Origin: an uncultured Planctomycetota bacterium
Lineage (GTDB): Bacteria; Planctomycetota; Brocadiia; CAIUPP01
Length of the DNA: 46,570 bases
Direction: 5' to 3'
NCBI GenBank assembly: GCA_903901045.1
Contig: CAIUPP010000080.1
Location: forward strand, 1-46,570
In this document: in pieces, positions 24,497 to 33,439 of the stretch
Position numbering within the stretch: the stretch's first letter is position 1
Layout of the letters: each line of letters starts with the position of its first letter
Made by a program: the position numbers and the translations under genes
The notes under the pieces: generated by a model
Database searches by the model: none
The model's input: the letters and a program-made list of their open reading frames with translations, nothing else
Told to the model about the DNA's origin: nothing

Positions 24497-26836
24497 GTGA
24501 CCTGGAAGGCGAAATGGATATGGCTCCCGGACCTGTCGGACACACCCAACCGCTATGCGCTCTTCCGCCGGACCTTCTCGATCTCCGCGACGAAGGCGCG
24601 CGGCAAGGCGCTGCTGCGGGTGACCGCCGGACATTTCTATCGCGTGTTTCTCAATGGCCGGCTTCTCGGCCGGGGTCCGGACCGCTGCTACTTCCGCGAG
24701 AAGATTTACCACACGTACGACGTGAGCGGCCTCCTGCGGCGCGGTGAGAATGTGCTGGCGATCGAGGTCCACTACCTTGGACAAGGCATCACGAACCTTA
24801 TGGAGCGCCATGCCGCAGGTCCCGCCGGGTGCCTGGCCGAACTCGAACTTGGCGGCAAGTCGTTCCTCAGAAGCGACGAGCAGTGGAAGGTGATCGAGGA
24901 TCCGGCGTATTCCATAAAAACCGAGCCGGCCTCGATACACCGTGAATGGCGCGAGGAATTTTACGCGGCCCGGGCGATCTCAAACTGGACGGCCGGGCGC
25001 TTCGACGATTCCCTCTGGCCAGCTGCACGGGTCGTTGCGCCGGCCGAAGGGGGGCCTTGGACCACGCTGGTCGCCAAGGAGACGCTGGAGATGACGGACG
25101 AGGTACTCCGCCCGCTCAACTGCTACCTGACCAACGCCGGCGGAAACCAGTCGGGCGAATGCGATGAGTACCATATCTATAATATGATCAGCGAAAAGCC
25201 ACTGTGGCTTGCCGGTGACTTCACTGTCTGGAACGATCGTCATGAGCGCCAGGAACTTCTCTTTGACATGGGCCGAGTCGTGGCCGGCTATCCCCGCATC
25301 GAGATCACCCAGAGCACCGGCGGGACCATCGAGATTTATTACGGGGATTCTTTGAACCTGAGCCACTGGGATACGATTCACCTGGGTCGGGGGCCGCTGA
25401 CCTGGACGCCTTTCACCACGCGCGGCGGGCGGTACTTCAAACTCGTCATCCGCGGTGCGCGCAATCCCGTCACCCTCCGCTCGGTCCGCTGGATCCGCGC
25501 CAACTACCCCGTGGCGCACCGAGGTTCCTTCACCTGTTCCGACGCGAAGCTGGACGCCATCTGGAAGATGTGTGCCCTCACAGCCGAGACCTGCGGGATG
25601 GAGCATTTCGTGGACTGCGTCGGGCGCGAACAAGTGCTCTGGATGGGGGACTTCCGGTTCCAGGCGCTGCAGCACTATTACTACTTCGGCGACACGGCCC
25701 TCGCGCGGAAGTGCTTCCACCAATTGGCCACCCTCCAACTCGACAACGGGCATATCCTGGGCTACGGCCCGAGTTGCCGGCCGAAGGAGACGCTCCTCTC
25801 CGACAAGGGAGGCGTGCGCAAGGCATACGATTGGTTCAACTTCAACTTCTACTTCATCCTGGCGGCTCAGGAACATTACCAGTACGCGCAGGACCGACGT
25901 TTTCTGAAAGAGATGTACCCGGTCTGGACTCGGGCTATGGAATATTACGCACGCGCCGAGCGCGACGGATTTGCAGCCGTCGGCGAAGTGCTCGGATCAA
26001 ACTTCATTGAGTGGGGATACCAGGGCTACCAGCAATCGGATCGCGCGCACTACAGCTTCACGCAGGCGGTCTATTACGGCGCGCTGAAGGCGCAGAGTGC
26101 CCTGGCTGCGGCCGTGGGCAGGAAGGCGGAATCGAGCGCCCTTGACCGCAAGGCGGCATCTCTGGAGCGGCGGATTCTCAAGACCTTTCTCGATCGTCGG
26201 ACCGGGCACCTGGCAGACTGCGTAATCGGGCGCAAGCAGATCAACTGCAACTCCATGGCGCCGCACATCGCGGCCTTGCGGTTCCTCGACCACCTGCCCG
26301 AATCGGTGCGCAAGCAAAGCCTGGACGTGATCATCCAGCGCCGGGCCAAGCCTCCGCGCACGGGCATCGGCATCGCCCTGGCGGCGGAGGCGCTCTTCCG
26401 CCACAACGAGAGTGGAGCGGCGGTGCGCCTGATTCGCGATTATTACGGAGCGATCCTTGATGCGGGTCTCAAGCAAGTGCCGGAGTACTTCGACATGGAA
26501 GGCCCGCCGGGAGCGGATTGCCGCTGGCACCCGACCTATTCGCGATGCCATTCCTACGCCTCCCTCTCCGGCGTCCTCATGCAAAAGTACCTCCTCGGCG
26601 CCACGGTGGTGGGAAAGACGGTGCGTCTCTCCCCCTGCTTCGCCGGGCTGGAGCGTGCCTCCGGCGTGGCGCCGACGCCCGCCGGCGATGTGAAGATCGC
26701 CTGGGCGCGCGGGCCCAAGGGCATTGATCTGAAGGTCGCGGCCCCGCCGACCGTGGACGTCCGGTTCGAGCCGCGCGACCCGAAAGAGCCCGTGCGGTTC
26801 CGACTCGAGCGCTCTGACGATCGGGCGCTTCAATAG
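24497..26836 (+). CDS. GH78-like alpha-L-rhamnosidase, cytoplasmic
   Basis: A 779-residue protein without signal peptide. The N-terminal sandwich (WKAKWIWLPD, YRVFLNGRLLGRGP) and the following beta domains are those of bacterial alpha-L-rhamnosidases. The (alpha/alpha)6 catalytic barrel starts near residue 345 and contains DCVGREQVLWMGDFRF, which matches the GH78 acid motif D-x-x-x-R-E-x-x-x-W-x-GD. A C-terminal beta domain ends the protein. The expected reaction is inverting release of L-rhamnose from oligosaccharides imported after extracellular lyase action. The GTG start has AGAGGGA nine bases upstream and is preferred over an ATG 105 bases earlier. The gene is closed by a strong terminator, so it ends the transcription unit of the lyase. 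Confidence 0.82.
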   Translation: MTWKAKWIWLPDLSDTPNRYALFRRTFSISATKARGKALLRVTAGHFYRVFLNGRLLGRGPDRCYFREKIYHTYDVSGLLRRGENVLAIEVHYLGQGITNLMERHAAGPAGCLAELELGGKSFLRSDEQWKVIEDPAYSIKTEPASIHREWREEFYAARAISNWTAGRFDDSLWPAARVVAPAEGGPWTTLVAKETLEMTDEVLRPLNCYLTNAGGNQSGECDEYHIYNMISEKPLWLAGDFTVWNDRHERQELLFDMGRVVAGYPRIEITQSTGGTIEIYYGDSLNLSHWDTIHLGRGPLTWTPFTTRGGRYFKLVIRGARNPVTLRSVRWIRANYPVAHRGSFTCSDAKLDAIWKMCALTAETCGMEHFVDCVGREQVLWMGDFRFQALQHYYYFGDTALARKCFHQLATLQLDNGHILGYGPSCRPKETLLSDKGGVRKAYDWFNFNFYFILAAQEHYQYAQDRRFLKEMYPVWTRAMEYYARAERDGFAAVGEVLGSNFIEWGYQGYQQSDRAHYSFTQAVYYGALKAQSALAAAVGRKAESSALDRKAASLERRILKTFLDRRTGHLADCVIGRKQINCNSMAPHIAALRFLDHLPESVRKQSLDVIIQRRAKPPRTGIGIALAAEALFRHNESGAAVRLIRDYYGAILDAGLKQVPEYFDMEGPPGADCRWHPTYSRCHSYASLSGVLMQKYLLGATVVGKTVRLSPCFAGLERASGVAPTPAGDVKIAWARGPKGIDLKVAAPPTVDVRFEPRDPKEPVRFRLERSDDRALQ

Positions 26837-26855
26837 GAGATTGGAAAAGTAAGCA

Positions 26856-26882
26856 GCCGCCCGCAGAGCGGGCGGCTTTATT
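26856..26882 (+). terminator. Rho-independent terminator after the GH78-like gene
   Basis: GCCGCCCGC at 26856-26864 pairs perfectly with GCGGGCGGC at 26868-26876 around an AGA loop and is followed by TTTATT. The nine-base GC-only stem twenty bases after the stop codon is a textbook intrinsic terminator. Confidence 0.9.
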
Positions 26883-27276
26883 GAGGATTGCAGAAGTAAT
26901 GGAATGCACTTGGCGTAGGGTGGGGCCGGTTTTCAGGCATTTTCCAGCACTCAGGCATTCCATTCCTTATGCAAAGGTCAATAGGAAGCTCCCCAGAGCG
27001 GGGCGTGAGGTCGCCGTGGCATGGCAGCACATCTTGCGCCACAACGCGCACATCACTTCGGCATCGTCTACGGCACGGCGGGTTTCGTTTGTGTGCCTTG
27101 CTTCTTGCCGCCCGTAAGAGTCTCACGCTTCGGGCCGTCCCTCACACGGATGGGGGAACGACTTCACCCCGGATCGCTCGAAGCTCTCCGGATCCTCCAC
27201 CATTAGGTGGCGGGTTTCGGAACGGTAAGCTAAACGGCCGAAGGTGTCACAGAAGAAATGGAGGCGAAGCAGGCGC
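26883..27276. other. Intergenic region before the dehydrogenase operon
   Basis: No supported gene. CAGGCATT occurs at 26934 and 26952, 18 bases apart, and GGAATGC at 26901 mirrors GCATTCC at 26955; these could be operator half-sites. A minus-strand frame over about 27126-27250 has protein-like wording (HLMVEDPESF) but no start or recognisable family and may be a remnant. The promoter of the following operon should lie here. Confidence 0.35.
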
Positions 27277-28416
27277 ATGGCAATCGCGATACGAATGCCG
27301 GACTTGGGGACGACGGTTGAAGAAATCGAGCTGGTGGCTTGGCTGGTGAAAGAGGGCGACCGGATCAAGCGCGGGGACGTCATTGCGGAGATCAAGACCG
27401 ATAAAGCGGCGAGCGAACTGGAATCCGTGGCGGAAGGCGTGGTGCTGAAGCTTGTGGTGGCTCTGGGCACGGCGGCGACGAAGGGCGATGTTCTCGCTTA
27501 TGTGGGGCAGCCGGGCGAGGCGTTGCCGGACTTTCTCGCAGCCGATTCCGACGCGGGGGACGCTACCGGGCCTTTGGCCCCGCCGACGCGGGCGGCCGCG
27601 AAGGGGGCGCGGATCTCGCCGATGGTCCGGAACCTGGCCGCGAAGCTGGGCGTTGATCCGGCGACGTTGCGCGGGACCGGACAGGACGGGACGATCACGC
27701 GCGAGGACGTCATCCAAGCGAGCCAAGGCCCCACTTCACAGGCGGTGCCGGCTGAAGGTGAGAAGCTTTTGCGGTCCCAGGCGGCCGTGGCGAGGGCCGT
27801 GTTGAAGAGCGCGCGGGAGATTCCGCACCTGCGCGTCACGGCGGCGATGGAGATGTCCGCGGTGGACCGCGCGCGCGCCGAGAGCGCCAGGGCCGGCCGG
27901 AAGATCAGTTATGACGCGTTCTTCCTGAAGGCGCTGGCGGCGGGGATTCAAGCCGTGCCGTTGGTGGCGGCGCGACTGGATGGGGAGCGGCTGGTGCGTC
28001 CAACCGGGATTCACATCGCGGTAGCCATCGGGATTGAGAATGAGCTTTCCCTTCCGGTCATACGTGATGTTGACCGCAAGGGCCTCGCGCAACTGCAGGA
28101 GGAAATCGAGGCAGTCGCGGCGCAGGTGAAGTCGGGGAAGTTGGCGGGGGAGCATCTGAGCGGCGGCTGCATGACGTTGAGCAACCTCGGGATGTACCCG
28201 ATCGAGTCTTTCGATGCGATCATCTTCCCCGGACACAGCGCCATCCTGGCCCTCGGCGCAGTGCAGAAGAGGCCGATGGCCGCCGGAGACCGGATCGAAA
28301 TTCGGCCGGTGGCCACGGCGACGCTGGCGGTGGACCATCGGCTGATCAACGGGCGCACCGCCGCGTTGTTTCTGAGCAAGGTCAAAGAGGCCATTGAGTC
28401 GGGAGCGTTCAAATGA
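27277..28416 (+). CDS. Dihydrolipoamide acyltransferase (E2) of a 2-oxoacid/acetoin-type dehydrogenase
   Basis: A 379-residue E2. The lipoyl domain spans about 1-80 with the lipoylated Lys43 in IKTDKAASELES. The peripheral subunit-binding domain (ISPMVRNLAAKLGVDP, then GTGQDGTITREDV) spans about 112-145. The catalytic domain ends with DHRLINGR (353-360), which holds the active histidine His354. It accepts the acyl group from E1 on lipoate and transfers it to CoA. It is shorter than pyruvate dehydrogenase E2 and closer in size to acetoin or branched-chain types. The start ATG is 13 bases after GGAGG, slightly long. E1-alpha overlaps it by four bases. No E3 gene is seen here, so a shared E3 must serve it. 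Confidence 0.9.
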   Translation: MAIAIRMPDLGTTVEEIELVAWLVKEGDRIKRGDVIAEIKTDKAASELESVAEGVVLKLVVALGTAATKGDVLAYVGQPGEALPDFLAADSDAGDATGPLAPPTRAAAKGARISPMVRNLAAKLGVDPATLRGTGQDGTITREDVIQASQGPTSQAVPAEGEKLLRSQAAVARAVLKSAREIPHLRVTAAMEMSAVDRARAESARAGRKISYDAFFLKALAAGIQAVPLVAARLDGERLVRPTGIHIAVAIGIENELSLPVIRDVDRKGLAQLQEEIEAVAAQVKSGKLAGEHLSGGCMTLSNLGMYPIESFDAIIFPGHSAILALGAVQKRPMAAGDRIEIRPVATATLAVDHRLINGRTAALFLSKVKEAIESGAFK

Positions 28417-29372
28417 GTCAAGATGCGAAATTCCTGCTGTCACTGTATCGCACGATGCTGCTGATCCGTCAGTTCGAGGAGCGGGTGAAATTCCTGTTTC
28501 TCGAAGGGAGCATGCCCGGGACGATCCACCAATACCAGGGGCAGGAGGCGGTGGCCACGGGAGTATGCGCCGCGCTGAATGCCGGCGACGTGATCACCAG
28601 CACCCACCGCCCGCACGGACACGCGATTGCCCGGGGGGTCGGGGTGGAGCCGATGATGCATGAGCTGTTCGGAAAGGTCACCGGTTGCTGCCACGGCAAG
28701 GGCGGCTCGATGCACATCGGCGACCTGGAGAAAGGAATGGTCCCGGCGATTGCGATTGTGGGAGGCAACGTGCCGATCGCGACGGGGATTGCGCTGGCGT
28801 TCAAGATGCGCAAGGAGAAGCGCGTCGCCGTGTCCTTCATGGGGGACGGCGCGATCAACGAGGGGGCGTTCCACGAGGCGGTCAACATGGGGGCGATCTG
28901 GAGCCTGCCGGTGGTGTACGTCATCGAGAACAACCTGTACTCCGCCTCGACGCCGATTGCTCAGACGGTGAAGTTGAAGCACCTGTCCGACCGCTCGGCC
29001 GGGTATGGGATTCCGGGGGTGACGGTGGACGGCAATGACGTGCTGGCGGTCTTTGAGGCCGCGAAGACAGCGGTGGCTCGCGCGCGGGCGGGAGAGGGGC
29101 CGACGCTGCTGGAATGCGTCACGTACCGGATTACGGGACACTCGCGGCGCGACCCGTGCCACTACCAGCCGGAGGCGGAGCGCAAGCAGGCGCTGCTCAA
29201 GGAGCCCATAGGCCGGTTCGCCAAACATCTGATGGCCGCTGGAATCGCCGGCCAGACGGCGCTGGATGGCATTCGGCGGGAGGTGGACGCCGAGATTGAG
29301 GCGTCCGTGAAATCCGCGATGGCGGCGGCGGACCCGAAACCGGAAGATGCGCTGAACGACGTATTTGCCTGA
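28413..29372 (+). CDS. Dehydrogenase E1 component, alpha subunit (TPP-dependent)
   Basis: A 319-residue E1-alpha. The TPP/magnesium motif runs from GDGAINEG at 144-151 to ENN at 172-174. GCCHGKGGSMHIGD and the phosphorylation-loop-like SGHSRRDP equivalent (ITGHSRRDPCHY) follow family order. Together with the beta subunit it decarboxylates or cleaves a 2-oxo compound on thiamine diphosphate and passes the acyl group to E2. The size and wording resemble acetoin dehydrogenase and pyruvate dehydrogenase E1-alpha subunits, which cannot be separated by eye. The ATGA overlap with the E2 stop shows coupled translation; E2 before E1 is an unusual order for this type of complex. Confidence 0.9.
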   Translation: MSQDAKFLLSLYRTMLLIRQFEERVKFLFLEGSMPGTIHQYQGQEAVATGVCAALNAGDVITSTHRPHGHAIARGVGVEPMMHELFGKVTGCCHGKGGSMHIGDLEKGMVPAIAIVGGNVPIATGIALAFKMRKEKRVAVSFMGDGAINEGAFHEAVNMGAIWSLPVVYVIENNLYSASTPIAQTVKLKHLSDRSAGYGIPGVTVDGNDVLAVFEAAKTAVARARAGEGPTLLECVTYRITGHSRRDPCHYQPEAERKQALLKEPIGRFAKHLMAAGIAGQTALDGIRREVDAEIEASVKSAMAAADPKPEDALNDVFA

Positions 29373-29389
29373 AAGTGAGGAGCCGGACT

Positions 29390-30403
29390 GTGGAACGAAA
29401 GACAATAGCCGAAGCGCTGCGCGACGGCCTTCGCGAGGAAATGACGAGGGATGAGCGGGTCTTCTGCATCGGCGAGGACATTGCCATTCCCGGCGGATGG
29501 GGCGGGGCGTTCACCGTCACGCTGGGGCTGGAGAAGGAGTTCCCGGAGCGGATGATCAACACCCCCATTTCGGAGGCGGGGTTGTTTGGCGCGGCGCTGG
29601 GCGCGGCGATGATGGGGATGCACCCCGTGGCGGACGTGCAGTACGGCGATTTCCTTCTGTGCGCGATGGACCAGATCGTGGACCAGATCGCCAAGATGCG
29701 CTACATGTCCGGGGGGAGGATCAAGGTGCCCATCACCATGCGCGCGCCGGTGGGCGCGACAGGGCGCGGCGCGCAGCACGCGCAGAATCTCGAATCCATC
29801 TTCTTCAGCGTGCCGGGGATCAAGATCGTCTGCCCCGCCACGGCGTATGACGCCAAGGGGCTGCTCAAGGCGGCGATTCGCGACGAAAACCCGGTCCTGA
29901 TATTTGAGCACAAACTGCTCTACGGCTCCAAAGGCGCGCGCGCCGAATCGGGCGCCGTGGACGCCTCCAGCGAGATTCCGGAGCAGGACTACATCGTCCC
30001 CATCGGCAAGGGGGTTGTCCGGCGCGAAGGAACGGACGTGACGGTCATCGGCACGCTGATGATGATGCACCGGGCGCTTCAGGCGGCGGAGCAACTCGCC
30101 GGGGAGGGGATCAGCGTGGAGGTGATTGACCCGCGCAGTCTCGTCCCATTCGACTGGGAACTGGTGGAGGCCTCGGTGCGAAAGACGGGGCGCGCAGTGG
30201 TGGTCGAAGAGGGGCCGCGGCGCGGCGGGGTGGGGGCGGAGATCGCGGCGGAGTTGGCCGAACGAGTGAGCGATTACCTGACGGCGCCGGTCAAGCGCGT
30301 GGCTTCGCCGGACATTCCGGTGCCGTTCTCGCCGCCGATGGAGGATTTCTATCGTCCGGATGCCGCCCGGATTGTCGAGGCGGTGCGCAAGATTGTGTCC
30401 TGA
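29390..30403 (+). CDS. Dehydrogenase E1 component, beta subunit
   Basis: A 337-residue E1-beta. It opens with TIAEALRDGLREEM and FCIGEDIAIPGG, contains NTPISEAGLFGAALGAAM and PVGATGRGAQHAQNLE in the TPP-binding half, and ends with the transketolase C-terminal domain (VEVIDPRSLVPFDWE, then GRAVVVEEGPRRGGVG). The GTG start at 29390 is chosen because GAGGAG lies seven bases upstream; an in-frame GTG at 29375 has no such site. It follows E1-alpha by 17 bases. It forms an alpha2-beta2 heterotetramer with the previous gene product. The natural substrate is open: pyruvate, acetoin-like or a diketone from the downstream enzymes. Confidence 0.9.
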   Translation: MERKTIAEALRDGLREEMTRDERVFCIGEDIAIPGGWGGAFTVTLGLEKEFPERMINTPISEAGLFGAALGAAMMGMHPVADVQYGDFLLCAMDQIVDQIAKMRYMSGGRIKVPITMRAPVGATGRGAQHAQNLESIFFSVPGIKIVCPATAYDAKGLLKAAIRDENPVLIFEHKLLYGSKGARAESGAVDASSEIPEQDYIVPIGKGVVRREGTDVTVIGTLMMMHRALQAAEQLAGEGISVEVIDPRSLVPFDWELVEASVRKTGRAVVVEEGPRRGGVGAEIAAELAERVSDYLTAPVKRVASPDIPVPFSPPMEDFYRPDAARIVEAVRKIVS

Positions 30404-30427
30404 ATCCCATTACTTGGAGGTTTCACC

Positions 30428-31324
30428 ATGCCGGAAGCCGATGCCAGCAGCAAGGAGAAGCAGTATCACGCCGACGTGCCGCAGCAGACGCCGGGATTCT
30501 TCCTCAAGGGGGCGGGATCGTACGACTGGGGGATGAAGAACCGGCTGGCGCGGGTGTTCAATCCGGAGACGGGGCGCGCCGTGATGCTGGCAGTGGACCA
30601 CGGCTACTTCCAGGGGCCGACGACGGGGCTGGAGCGGATTGACCTGAACATCGTCCCGCTGGTGCCGTACTGCGACGCGCTCTTCTGCACGCGCGGCGTG
30701 CTGCGCACGATGGTGCCGCCGAGCAGCCAGAAGCCGATGGTGCTCCGCGCCAGCGGCGGGCCGAGCATCCTCAAGGAACTATCGAACGAAGAGATCGCAA
30801 TGGACATGGAAGACGCGGTGCGCCTCAACGCCGCCGGCGTCGGAATCCAGGTGTTCATCGGCGGGGAATTCGAAACGCGCTCGGTGCACAACATGACGCG
30901 CCTGGTGGACGCGGGGTATCGCGTCGGGATGCCAGTCATGGGCGTCACCGCTGTCGGCAAGGACATGGTGCGCGACGCGAAGTACTTCCGGCTGGCGTGC
31001 CGCATTTGCGCGGAACTCGGCGCGCAGTACGTCAAGACCTACTACGTGGCGGAGGAGTTCGAGACCGTCACAGCCTCCTGCCCGGTGCCGATCGTCATGG
31101 CCGGCGGCAAGAAGCTCCCCGAACTCGAAGCGCTCACCATGGCGTATAACGCCGTCCAGCAGGGCGCGGCGGGGGTGGACATGGGGCGCAACATCTTCCA
31201 GACCGACGCGCCGATTGCCATGATTCAGGCGGTCAACGCGGTGGTCCACAAGAACCTGAAGCCGGCCAAGGCGCTGGAGATGTACAATACGCTCAAGGCG
31301 CAGATGAAGAAGGAGTGCAAGTAA
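30428..31324 (+). CDS. lsrF: LsrF-type 3-hydroxy-2,4-pentanedione 5-phosphate thiolase/aldolase
   Basis: A 298-residue class I aldolase-fold protein that follows E. coli LsrF from end to end: [20 protein letters not shown], then [18 protein letters not shown], then [26 protein letters not shown] and the active-site segment VKTYYV with Lys203, the same number as in LsrF. LsrF transfers the acetyl group of phosphorylated 3-hydroxy-2,4-pentanedione to CoA, giving acetyl-CoA and dihydroxyacetone phosphate, the last step of autoinducer-2 use. No LsrK, LsrR, LsrG or Lsr transporter is present here, so a sugar-derived beta-diketone phosphate is more likely than autoinducer-2. The ATG has TTGGAGG in front. 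Confidence 0.88.
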   Translation: MPEADASSKEKQYHADVPQQTPGFFLKGAGSYDWGMKNRLARVFNPETGRAVMLAVDHGYFQGPTTGLERIDLNIVPLVPYCDALFCTRGVLRTMVPPSSQKPMVLRASGGPSILKELSNEEIAMDMEDAVRLNAAGVGIQVFIGGEFETRSVHNMTRLVDAGYRVGMPVMGVTAVGKDMVRDAKYFRLACRICAELGAQYVKTYYVAEEFETVTASCPVPIVMAGGKKLPELEALTMAYNAVQQGAAGVDMGRNIFQTDAPIAMIQAVNAVVHKNLKPAKALEMYNTLKAQMKKECK

Positions 31325-31326
31325 AG

Positions 31327-32040
31327 ATGCCGACGCCCACTGTCCTGGCTCGTTTGCAGGAAATGGTTCCCACCATCAGCGTGGGGATGCTCACGGCGGA
31401 CTTGATGTCGCTGGGGGGCGACCTGCGCTTGCTCGAACAGTCCGGGGTCGGCCTTGTGCACTTCGACGTGATGGATGGCTGTTTCGTCCCCTCAATGACC
31501 TTCGGCCCGCCGCTGATCAAGGGGATGAAGACCCCCCTGCTCAAGGACGTGCACCTGATGGTGCAGGAGCCGCTGGAGAAAGTGGCGGAGTATGTCGCCG
31601 CCGGCGCGGACATGGTGACGGTGCATGTCGAATCGAGCAGGCATATCCATCGCGTCCTGCAGCTCCTCGGGAAGATGGCCAACGCCAACGACCCGCAGGC
31701 GGGGATTGCGCGGGGTATTGCGCTGAACCCGGGGACGCCGGTCGAGGCGATCGAGCCGCTCCTGGAGGAAGTGGACATGGTCTTCCTTCTGGCCATCAAC
31801 CCCGGCTGGGGCGGGCAGAAGTTTCTCGCCTCAACGCAGCGGCGGATCGGCCAGGTCAAGGAGTTGGCCGGCCGCTTGAACCGCCCGATCCTGATCGGCG
31901 TGGATGGGGGGATCACACGCGACAACATCGTTCCGGTCGCGCGCATGGGCGAGGACATCATCGTCACGGGCAGCGCCGTCTTTGACGGGAAAGACCCCGC
32001 GGGCAATGCCCGATTCATGCTGAACACCATTAAGGGCTGA
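31327..32040 (+). CDS. Ribulose-phosphate 3-epimerase family protein (Rpe/LsrE-like)
   Basis: A 237-residue TIM barrel of the pentulose-phosphate 3-epimerase family. HFDVMDGCFVPSMTFGP holds the metal-binding histidine and first catalytic aspartate, VHLMV the next histidine, INPGWGGQKF the flexible phosphate-side loop, and GVDGGIT with VTGSAVF the second aspartate and phosphate-binding end. The usual PSILSADF start is altered to SVGMLTADL. The ATG at 31327 lies two bases after the LsrF-like gene stop, with AAGGAG upstream; an in-frame GTG at 31315 is possible. Salmonella lsr loci also carry an epimerase-like gene (lsrE). Here it may invert C3 of a ketose phosphate for the flanking enzymes. Confidence 0.85.
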   Translation: MPTPTVLARLQEMVPTISVGMLTADLMSLGGDLRLLEQSGVGLVHFDVMDGCFVPSMTFGPPLIKGMKTPLLKDVHLMVQEPLEKVAEYVAAGADMVTVHVESSRHIHRVLQLLGKMANANDPQAGIARGIALNPGTPVEAIEPLLEEVDMVFLLAINPGWGGQKFLASTQRRIGQVKELAGRLNRPILIGVDGGITRDNIVPVARMGEDIIVTGSAVFDGKDPAGNARFMLNTIKG

Positions 32041-32045
32041 CCCCT

Positions 32046-32876
32046 GTGAACAACCCCCAGAAAGAGAACCGGCCCCTTCACGACAGAGTCGCCCTAGTCA
32101 CCGGCGCGGCGGGAGCGATTGGCTATGGCGTCTGCAAGGCGCTGCTGGCCAACGGCTACCGCGTGGCCGCGAGCGACTTGCCGGGCGCGAAGCTGGACGG
32201 GTTCGTCCGCGACGTGGGCGGCGCCGCGCCGGGCCGCGTCATGGGCGTGGCGCTGGACGTCACGAACAGGGAGTCGGTGAAAGAGGGCTTCCGAAGCGTA
32301 GCGAAGGAATGGGGGGCGGTGAACGCCGTCGTGCATAACGCCGGCATCGCCCTGGTCTCGAAACTGGTGGACATGGATCTGGAGGCGTTCCGCAGGCTGG
32401 AGCGGGTGAACATCGAAGGGACGCTGCTGGTTCTGGCCGAAGGGGGGCGGTTCCTTATCGAACAGGGAAGCGGTGGAGACATCGTCATCATGTCCACCAA
32501 GAATGTCCCCTCCCCCAGCGCGGGGTTCGGGGCGTACAGCGCGACCAAGGCGGCCTGCCACCAGTTGGGGCGCATCGCGAGCCTGGAATTTGCGGCGCAT
32601 GATATCCGCGTCAACATGGTCGCCCCGGACGCCGTCTTCTCCGAGGGGGCGTACAAATCGGGGCTGTGGGAGGAAGTCGGCGCGGACCGCATGAAGGCGC
32701 GGGGGCTGAACGAGGAGGAGCTGCACGCCTACTATCGCAGCCGCAACCTGCTGAAAGCCGCCGTGACCGGAGAGCACGTCGCCAACGCGGTGCTCTTCTT
32801 CCTCACGCGTCAAACCCCTACCACGGGGGCCACGATCCCCGTGGATGGTGGCCTGCCGGAGGCCACGCCCAGGTGA
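32046..32876 (+). CDS. SDR resembling the dehydrogenase domain of rhamnulose-1-phosphate aldolase/dehydrogenase fusions
   Basis: A 276-residue SDR with VTGAAGAIGYG, HNAG, serine in IMSTKN, YSATK, and the end TTGATIPVDGGLPEATPR. The C-terminal third (NMVAPDAVFSEGAYKSG, then YYRSRNLLKAAVTGEHVA) has the particular wording of the SDR half of bifunctional rhamnulose-1-phosphate aldolase/lactaldehyde dehydrogenase proteins, here present alone without the aldolase half. That half normally oxidises L-lactaldehyde. It starts with GTG five bases after the epimerase stop, with little ribosome-binding sequence, so translation is probably coupled. It ties this operon to 6-deoxyhexose catabolism. Confidence 0.82.
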   Translation: MNNPQKENRPLHDRVALVTGAAGAIGYGVCKALLANGYRVAASDLPGAKLDGFVRDVGGAAPGRVMGVALDVTNRESVKEGFRSVAKEWGAVNAVVHNAGIALVSKLVDMDLEAFRRLERVNIEGTLLVLAEGGRFLIEQGSGGDIVIMSTKNVPSPSAGFGAYSATKAACHQLGRIASLEFAAHDIRVNMVAPDAVFSEGAYKSGLWEEVGADRMKARGLNEEELHAYYRSRNLLKAAVTGEHVANAVLFFLTRQTPTTGATIPVDGGLPEATPR

Positions 32877-32947
32877 CGTCTGGAAACTCGATAATGACCG
32901 GGCTGGAGAATGCACGGACGAATCATGACGTTCGAGCCGGCGGGGAT

Positions 32948-32995
32948 AAGTTAATCAAGAAATGAAAAAGGTATGCGGTAACAAGTTACAACGGT
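32948..32995 (+). repeat. Leader sequence shared with 36756-36800
   Basis: GTTAATCAAGAAATGAAAAA and the following GGTATGCGG, then AAGTTACAAC, closely match the stretch before the TIM-barrel gene at 36779 (TTTAATCAAGAAAGAAGAAG, GGTATGCAG, AAGTTATAAC). Here it leads only to a short frame and a gene fragment. It looks like the 5' end of a duplicated gene whose body has been lost. Confidence 0.5.
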
Positions 32996-33364
32996 ATGTT
33001 TTGTGACCTGCATTTGGAGTTGGGCGCGTTGGCACTCCGGGACACGCTCGTTTTCTTTGCCGGTCGTCTGCAGTATGCCGAACCGATGATGTTGGCGGCT
33101 CGGCTGGGCTATGACGGGCCGGTAAAACTGTGGCTTGACCGCAAGCAGTTGTTTCATGACCCTGCCGGCACAAACCCGGGTACGCCGGACCGCGCGTACG
33201 TTCCGTTCCATGCCGGCGTAGGTTGCCACGATGTGGTCGTGGCTCTGGGCTCGAATCAGGGCCGGGCTTGGGGGATATGTTTACGATTCAAACGGTTGGA
33301 TGTATCCAGGCAATTGCTCCGGCAAGGGCCGGATTTTTACCGGATGCCGGATTTGTCGGCATAG
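32996..33364 (+). pseudogene. C-terminal sugar-binding-type domain fragment
   Basis: A 122-codon frame whose middle (LAARLGYDGPVKLWLDRKQLFHDP, shown here only in part, then RAYVPFHAGVGCHDVVVAL and GRAWGICLRF) reads like the beta-sandwich end domain found at the C-terminus of many glycosidases of this bacterial group. There is no proper ribosome-binding site, and the catalytic part that should precede it is missing. It is preceded by a leader like that at 36757, so it is probably what remains of a deleted glycosidase gene. The true end of the fragment near 33310-33364 is uncertain. Confidence 0.5.
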
Positions 33365-33439
33365 TACAACGTTCTTTAAATAACGAGGAATCGGATTTCA
33401 AGGCGCGGGATGAGCGCGGATTAACGAAAAGGAAGAATG

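Noticed and set aside
27123-27470. Minus-strand gene before the E2 gene
   Set aside because: Only about 40 codons look protein-like, the start would lie inside the E2 gene, and no family was recognised.
30428-31324. Evidence for autoinducer-2 uptake
   Set aside because: LsrF homology alone is not enough; LsrK, LsrG, LsrR and the Lsr transporter are all absent, while sugar-catabolic genes surround it.
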